Of a stretch of 11,790 nt of DNA, positions 7,768 through 11,790 are shown one piece after another. Within the stretch, counting starts at the first letter, position 1; each line of letters opens with the position of its first letter. Origin of the DNA: Clostridiales bacterium UBA3680 (GTDB taxonomy: Bacteria > Bacillota > Clostridia > Lachnospirales > CAG-274); the NCBI GenBank assembly GCA_002372875.1, contig DFJD01000085.1, positions 3,067 to 14,856 of the forward strand. Direction: 5' to 3'. The notes under the pieces were generated by a model. That model had not been told where the DNA came from. It did not search any database and saw only the letters and a program-made list of their open reading frames with translations. Position numbers and translations under genes: made by a program.

Positions 7768-9903
7768 ATGAAAAACAAAAACGATACCTTAAAACGATTG
7801 TTATCATTGGCATTGACCGGTGCTTTGATGTTTTCGATAAACACTCATGCATTTGAAAGGTCTGCCGGGGATGTTGATAACAACGGGAATATTGATGCAA
7901 AAGACTGTAGTGTTATTGTGCAAAAGACCATAAACAACAGTTTTACAGTCGATCCCGAATACAACATATTTGCAGATGTTAACGCCGACGGATATGTTGA
8001 TGCCAAGGATGCCGCGATAGTATTTCAGTATGTTTTAAAACAAAATGTAACTCTTAAAACAAATAAGCAAGAAGAAAGTTCAACGGAAGCTACCACAGAG
8101 TCGAAAGTCAATGAAGTAACATATGATTTAAAAGGTGATGACATAAAAGCCGTAGCAGGAACTTTATATTCCGATTCTCAAACCTACGGTGCATATACAA
8201 TACTTCCGCAATATAAATACGGTTCAAGAGAGGTAACGGTCAATTCGGAAACCTATAATCAATTTATACAGCTTAACGGAGTCGGGGACAGCACAAAAAA
8301 TGCTGTGACATTTTTCGCTCCGACACAGGGAACCTTCAGCGTAATTGCTCGTTCGTCAAATGCAACGGAGGTAAGAAACCTTGTTGTTGCGGACAGCAGC
8401 GGAAAGGAACTGGGAGTGTTTACCATGCCCGTATCGGGTGATGAACCTCAGGTATGTACCGTAGACATTCCTTCAAGCGGAAGATATTATATTTACAGCA
8501 CAATAAAAAATATAAATATATACAGACTGACATACAGATCGACGGGCAATGATTTTGTAACCGAATCCACAACAGAAGCTACAACGAAAGAATCGACCGA
8601 AGGAACAACCCATGAACCGTGGACAGAAACATCCACAGAAATTCCCACTTTCAGCGGAAGTACCGATGACGGAACGGTTGTTAAGAATTTTGAAGAGCTG
8701 AAAAGCGCAATTTCAAACGGAGATAAGAAAATTTATATAAGCGGTACCATACTTTGTTCAGAAAGGATATCACTTGATAAAAACGATGCCAATGTTGAAT
8801 TTTTCGGTTTGACAAACAGTGACGGAACAGCCGCAACACTCGATTTTACACCATTAAGAGATTCCAGAACATCATCGGGCTCAGGTGGCAGCGGATTCTT
8901 CATTCCTTCCGGTGCAGGCGGTTATACTTTCAGAAATCTGATAATTGAAAAAGCCGGAGATTGCGGCATAAGGATACAAGGAAACAACAATACTTTTACA
9001 AATTGTATATTCCGCTATAACAATAACAGCGGTGTTTCCGTAACAGGCGGTGGTTCGGGTAATATTTTCTACTATGTTGACTCTTACCGTAACGGTGACA
9101 TTGTTCAAAAAAACGGTTCGGATGCCGATGGTTTTTCCGTCAAGCTTCAAGCAGGAGAAAACAATTATTTCTATAACTGTCGTGCTTGGGAAAACAGTGA
9201 TGACGGTTGGGACAGCTATGACAGAGGAACACCTTATGTCGGAGCAATTTATTATATAGAATGTGTAACTTGGAACAACGGAAATCCCTATGTTTTCACA
9301 GGTGAATATGACTATGAGCACGGTTATGCTCTTGACAAAGATCTTTTGTATGTTGAGGAAATACTTCGTCAGGATCCTGATTTTGAAAGCAAATACAATG
9401 CGCATACCGTCAGTTCATGGCCTCATGTAACGTTAAATCTTCTCGGTACATCAAATACATATGAAAAGATCCATTCGGTATCATGGCTCGGAAATCCTAA
9501 CGGATTTAAATTCGGTTCTGCCGAAACACCCAATACATCATACAGATATATTGAGAACTGTATAGCCTACGGACACGAGAACACACCCAATCAAAAGCCC
9601 GCAAAAGGTTTTGATCAAAATAACGGTTATGCCAAGTATGATATAAAAAATGCTCTGAGTTTTGATAACGGACAGAATTACTGGATGGACAGAATGAGCG
9701 CTGTATCTATGGAAGGTGTATTCTACGGTTTTTCAAACTATTCTCAGACACAGGCTGATGCTCCCGGAGATTTAACTATAACCTCCCCTTCTACCGAAAA
9801 GGAAGAGCAGATAAGAAAAGAAGTTTCGGAAAAAAGCGGATACATATTAGAAAAAGTATATAAAGACATTCTTCCGGGAAAAGTTTTATATAACGTTTTT
9901 TAA
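7768..9903 (+). CDS. Secreted family 9 pectate lyase with N-terminal dockerin
   Basis: This is a probable extracellular, cellulosome-attached pectate lyase that cleaves polygalacturonate by beta-elimination. Residues 1-28 form a signal peptide (basic start, hydrophobic core, cleavage after THA). A type I-like dockerin follows at about 34-90, with two calcium loops (DVDNNGNIDAKD, 35-46; DVNADGYVDAKD, 70-81). Two Thr/Ser/Glu-rich linkers (102-113 and 265-294) flank an unrecognised domain at about 115-258, perhaps a beta-sandwich carbohydrate-binding module. The parallel beta-helix catalytic region starts near 303. Its Asp454, Asp478, Asp479 and Asp482 match, with identical spacing, the calcium-binding Asp209, 233, 234 and 237 that I recall for Dickeya Pel9A. 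NGFKFG carries Lys581, equivalent to the catalytic Lys273. About 63 extra residues lie between Asp482 and Lys581. GGGAGG is 7 bases before the ATG. The N-terminal dockerin is less common than a C-terminal one. Confidence 0.9.
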   Translation: MKNKNDTLKRLLSLALTGALMFSINTHAFERSAGDVDNNGNIDAKDCSVIVQKTINNSFTVDPEYNIFADVNADGYVDAKDAAIVFQYVLKQNVTLKTNKQEESSTEATTESKVNEVTYDLKGDDIKAVAGTLYSDSQTYGAYTILPQYKYGSREVTVNSETYNQFIQLNGVGDSTKNAVTFFAPTQGTFSVIARSSNATEVRNLVVADSSGKELGVFTMPVSGDEPQVCTVDIPSSGRYYIYSTIKNINIYRLTYRSTGNDFVTESTTEATTKESTEGTTHEPWTETSTEIPTFSGSTDDGTVVKNFEELKSAISNGDKKIYISGTILCSERISLDKNDANVEFFGLTNSDGTAATLDFTPLRDSRTSSGSGGSGFFIPSGAGGYTFRNLIIEKAGDCGIRIQGNNNTFTNCIFRYNNNSGVSVTGGGSGNIFYYVDSYRNGDIVQKNGSDADGFSVKLQAGENNYFYNCRAWENSDDGWDSYDRGTPYVGAIYYIECVTWNNGNPYVFTGEYDYEHGYALDKDLLYVEEILRQDPDFESKYNAHTVSSWPHVTLNLLGTSNTYEKIHSVSWLGNPNGFKFGSAETPNTSYRYIENCIAYGHENTPNQKPAKGFDQNNGYAKYDIKNALSFDNGQNYWMDRMSAVSMEGVFYGFSNYSQTQADAPGDLTITSPSTEKEEQIRKEVSEKSGYILEKVYKDILPGKVLYNVF

Positions 9904-9925
9904 GATGATATAAATTGTTACTAAA

Positions 9926-9960
9926 AAGAGCTTCGCCGATTTGGCGAAGCTCTTAGTTTT
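9926..9960. terminator. Bidirectional intrinsic terminator between the convergent pectate lyase and scaffoldin genes
   Basis: AAGAGCTTCGCC (9926-9937) pairs perfectly over 12 bp with GGCGAAGCTCTT (9943-9954) across a 5-base loop. AGTTTTATT follows on the plus strand. The minus strand ends in CTTTTTAG, so the hairpin can terminate both converging transcripts. It begins 22 bases after the pectate lyase stop and lies about 40 bases beyond the scaffoldin stop. Confidence 0.92.
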
Positions 9961-9995
9961 ATTCGGGAAACACTTATTAATTAATCAGTGGTTCC

Positions 9996-11201
9996 TTAGA
10001 AACTCTTAATTATGCCTGCAAAATATTTTGAAATCAACAGCAGATCAAGTCTGTTAACAACACCGTCTCCGTTTACGTCTGCATTTATCATATCAATCTG
10101 TACATTCATGCCTGCAAAGAATTTTGTGACAAGCATTAGATCTTTTCTGTTTATAATACCGTCTCCGTCAATGTCTCCACTGTTTTTGGTGTTACCGTCT
10201 ACGATAATACAACCGCTTTCAAAGCCTAATGAAAGCTCATCGGTATTTGAAAAGCACCCCCCTATGCTTTCTTCTACAGCAACGGGAGAAACCGAGTAGG
10301 TCGTGCCGTCGGCGGCATTTTCAGGAACCTTCAAATACATATAAAACAAAGTTCCTACAGCCGAAACATCACCATTTGAAGAAACCGATGAATATATAAC
10401 GGGATTTTGTGCGGCATTTATTGTAACATTTCCGATACTTGTATTATAAACATCTTTGGCCTCGTTTAGTGAGGCTACCGTAGCATTTTTATCAAGCTCA
10501 AGTCCTTCATCATACAAAACTCCAAAACCAATAGTGCTTTGTCCGGGGTTTTTTGTAAGCTCAACGGGAACTTTTACCGTTGAACCGGGACGAGCCTTAA
10601 TCTCTTTTACGGAAACCACAACATCACATTCATCGGGTGATACGGGCTTTTGGGGCTCGATAACCGTAACGGTGCCGTTTTCATATTCGATGGGGATGCG
10701 TGTTGTTCCTATATAACATCCGCCTATAGTATCATTTGCATCATAAGCATTTATACTGTAGGATGAACCTACCGCGGCATTTTCTGGTATTCTTACAAAT
10801 ACAGAGAAAACCTTACCCGTTGCGGAAGTTGCTCCGTTAACTGCAGCTGCCGAGTACATGATAGGATTTTTGGCAGTGTTAACGGTTACGGCATCAAGAG
10901 CTGCCGTGTTATATATTTCGGAAGTAAATGACTTTGCAGTTGCGTTTTCATCTAAGGAAAGACTGTTGTCATATTCCACATAAAAACCTATTGTATCCTG
11001 TCCGGGATTTTCGGTTATAAAAACAGGTACCTCAACGGTTGTCCCGGGTTCTCCCTGAGCATTACCCACACTTACAAGCACTCGCTCGGAAGCATATTCT
11101 TCTATTTGCGCTAATTCATTGGCAAAAGAATAAACACCGAAGTTAAAAAACATTGCCGCGCAACATACAACCGAAAATAATTTTTTACAAGTTTTTTTCA
11201 T
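9996..11201 (-). CDS. Small secreted scaffoldin: two cohesins and a C-terminal dockerin
   Basis: This is a probable cellulosome adaptor, whose cohesins hold dockerin-bearing enzymes while its own dockerin binds another scaffoldin. A signal peptide occupies about residues 1-28. Cohesin-like domain 1 spans about 40-181 (VSVGNAQGEPGTTVEVPV, then ENPGQDTIGFYVEYD). Domain 2 spans about 193-335 and is clearly a duplicate (KNPGQSTIGFGVLYD, NPVIYSS against NPIMYSA). The dockerin (341-396) has two good calcium loops, DIDGDGIINRKD (343-354) and DVNGDGVVNRLD (375-386), each followed by a helix ending in FAG. There is no LPXTG sortase motif, SLH domain or lipobox, so attachment must be through the dockerin. 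GGGAGGG lies 6 bases before the ATG. It is convergent with the pectate lyase. Cohesin folds are recognised here by pattern only; partner specificity is unknown. Confidence 0.88.
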   Translation of the reverse strand: MKKTCKKLFSVVCCAAMFFNFGVYSFANELAQIEEYASERVLVSVGNAQGEPGTTVEVPVFITENPGQDTIGFYVEYDNSLSLDENATAKSFTSEIYNTAALDAVTVNTAKNPIMYSAAAVNGATSATGKVFSVFVRIPENAAVGSSYSINAYDANDTIGGCYIGTTRIPIEYENGTVTVIEPQKPVSPDECDVVVSVKEIKARPGSTVKVPVELTKNPGQSTIGFGVLYDEGLELDKNATVASLNEAKDVYNTSIGNVTINAAQNPVIYSSVSSNGDVSAVGTLFYMYLKVPENAADGTTYSVSPVAVEESIGGCFSNTDELSLGFESGCIIVDGNTKNSGDIDGDGIINRKDLMLVTKFFAGMNVQIDMINADVNGDGVVNRLDLLLISKYFAGIIKSF

Positions 11202-11250
11202 AGTTATCCCTCCCTATTTTAAAATCGGTAAGCACATCACTCATAAAATA

Positions 11251-11279
11251 ATTATACAACAATTGTCTATATAATTCAA
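11251..11279 (-). promoter_or_regulatory. Predicted promoter of the scaffoldin gene
   Basis: The minus strand has TTGAAT (11274-11279), a 17-base spacer and a perfect TATAAT (11251-11256). Transcription should start near 11244, giving a leader of about 43 bases that includes the GGGAGGG site. Confidence 0.7.
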
Positions 11280-11342
11280 CTGTTTTTGAAAATTTATTTG
11301 TTCTTTGCAAAGAAGTAAATAGAAAAGACAACAAAAATTCTC

Positions 11343-11371
11343 TTGACAGCTAAAATCATTCACATTATACT
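11343..11371 (+). promoter_or_regulatory. Predicted promoter of nadE
   Basis: A perfect TTGACA (11343-11348), a 17-base spacer and TATACT (11366-11371). The start site would be near 11378, about 42 bases before the nadE ATG. It lies back to back with the scaffoldin promoter in a 218-base intergenic region that otherwise shows nothing distinct. Confidence 0.8.
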
Positions 11372-11419
11372 ATAAATATCAAAGCCACTTTTTAATTATA
11401 AGCTATAGGAGGCATATTT

Positions 11420-11790
11420 ATGAATTTTGATGCAAAGAAGCAAACAGAACATATTGTTGAATGGATAAAAGACTGGTTTGATAATAACGGACCGAAAGCA
11501 AAGGCAATAGTAGGTATATCCGGAGGAAAGGATTCAAGTGTCGTTGCGGCATTGCTTGTCAAAGCCCTCGGTAAGGAAAGAGTCATAGGTGTTTTGATGC
11601 CAAACGGTGAACAACCCGATATCGACGATTCGAAAAAATTGGTTTCTTTTTTGGGATTACAGCATTATATCGTAAATATAAATGATACGGTAAATGCACT
11701 TGAAAAAGTTGTATCGAATGCATTAAACAGCTCTCTTTCAACGGATACCACAATAAATATACAACCACGAGTCAGGATGTCTGTATTATA
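11420..11790 (+). CDS. nadE: NAD+ synthetase, N-terminal part (cut by window edge)
   Basis: NadE amidates deamido-NAD+ (nicotinic acid adenine dinucleotide) in an ATP-dependent reaction, the last step of NAD synthesis. The frame is open for 123 codons to the window end, about half of a stand-alone enzyme of ~240-275 residues. The N-type ATP pyrophosphatase P-loop SGGKDSS (34-40) is intact, preceded by AIVGI and followed by a VIGVLMPNGEQPDIDDS stretch (55-71). INIQPRVRMSVLY (112-124) is the conserved segment around the dimer and substrate site. No N-terminal nitrilase (glutaminase) domain is present, so it should be the ammonia-dependent form. The ATG has TAGGAGG 7 bases upstream and its own consensus promoter. 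Nothing links it functionally to the neighbouring cellulosome genes. Confidence 0.93.
   Translation, partial: MNFDAKKQTEHIVEWIKDWFDNNGPKAKAIVGISGGKDSSVVAALLVKALGKERVIGVLMPNGEQPDIDDSKKLVSFLGLQHYIVNINDTVNALEKVVSNALNSSLSTDTTINIQPRVRMSVL

Noticed and set aside
8881..9405. 174-codon open frame on the minus strand inside the pectate lyase gene
   Set aside because: It lies opposite a domain with conserved catalytic residues and its product is a low-complexity string of I, V and T. It is a shadow frame.
11158..11165. Cys pair in the scaffoldin signal peptide as a lipobox
   Set aside because: The residues before the Cys (SVVC) do not fit the lipobox consensus, and a good ordinary cleavage site lies further on.
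11259..11266. ACAATTGT palindrome inside the scaffoldin promoter spacer
   Set aside because: Eight AT-rich bases without extended flanking symmetry are easily found by chance.
1..11790. CRISPR array, insertion sequence, prophage, tRNA or rRNA gene
   Set aside because: No regularly spaced repeats, transposase or integrase frame, or structured RNA gene other than the T-box leader was seen.

Overview
The window looks like chromosomal DNA from a low-GC, plant-fibre-degrading anaerobe of the Clostridia, most likely a Ruminococcus-like member of the Oscillospiraceae. This is inferred from four things: a T-box-controlled trp operon, type IV pilus genes in a Gram-positive setting, dockerin and cohesin proteins (cellulosome parts), and strong Gram-positive ribosome binding sites and promoters. 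No species can be named from the sequence alone.

Left part (1-3852, minus strand): a tryptophan operon trpE-trpG-trpD-trpC, with trpC cut by the window edge. Successive genes overlap by ATGA or nearly touch, so they are translationally coupled. In front of trpE lie a near-consensus promoter and a complete T-box leader. Its specifier triplet reads UGG (Trp), and its tRNA-acceptor bulge reads UGGC, which suits a tRNA with discriminator base G, as tRNA-Trp has. Uncharged tRNA-Trp should therefore switch the operon on, while TrpE keeps the residues used for feedback inhibition by tryptophan.

Middle (3882-7692): type IV pilus genes. pilB (assembly ATPase, with an N-terminal MshEN-type module that may bind c-di-GMP) and pilT (retraction ATPase) run on the minus strand. 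pilD (prepilin peptidase) is divergent on the plus strand behind a good extended -10 promoter and a perfect inverted repeat. Pilin, pilC and the alignment-complex genes are not in the window.

Right part (7768-11201): two convergent genes for extracellular plant cell wall attack, sharing a bidirectional terminator. One is a secreted family 9 pectate lyase with an N-terminal dockerin. The other is a small secreted scaffoldin with two cohesins and a C-terminal dockerin. The two dockerins carry different recognition residues, which suggests that the enzyme and the scaffoldin dock onto different cohesins.

Right edge (11343-11790): a consensus promoter and the start of nadE (NAD+ synthetase), divergent from the scaffoldin.

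Every gene belongs to a known family, and I see no wholly unknown system. The most interesting points are the enzyme/scaffoldin pair with mismatched dockerins, an insertion of about 63 residues inside the pectate lyase active-site region, the inverted repeat in the pilus intergenic region, and the very clean tRNA-Trp T-box.
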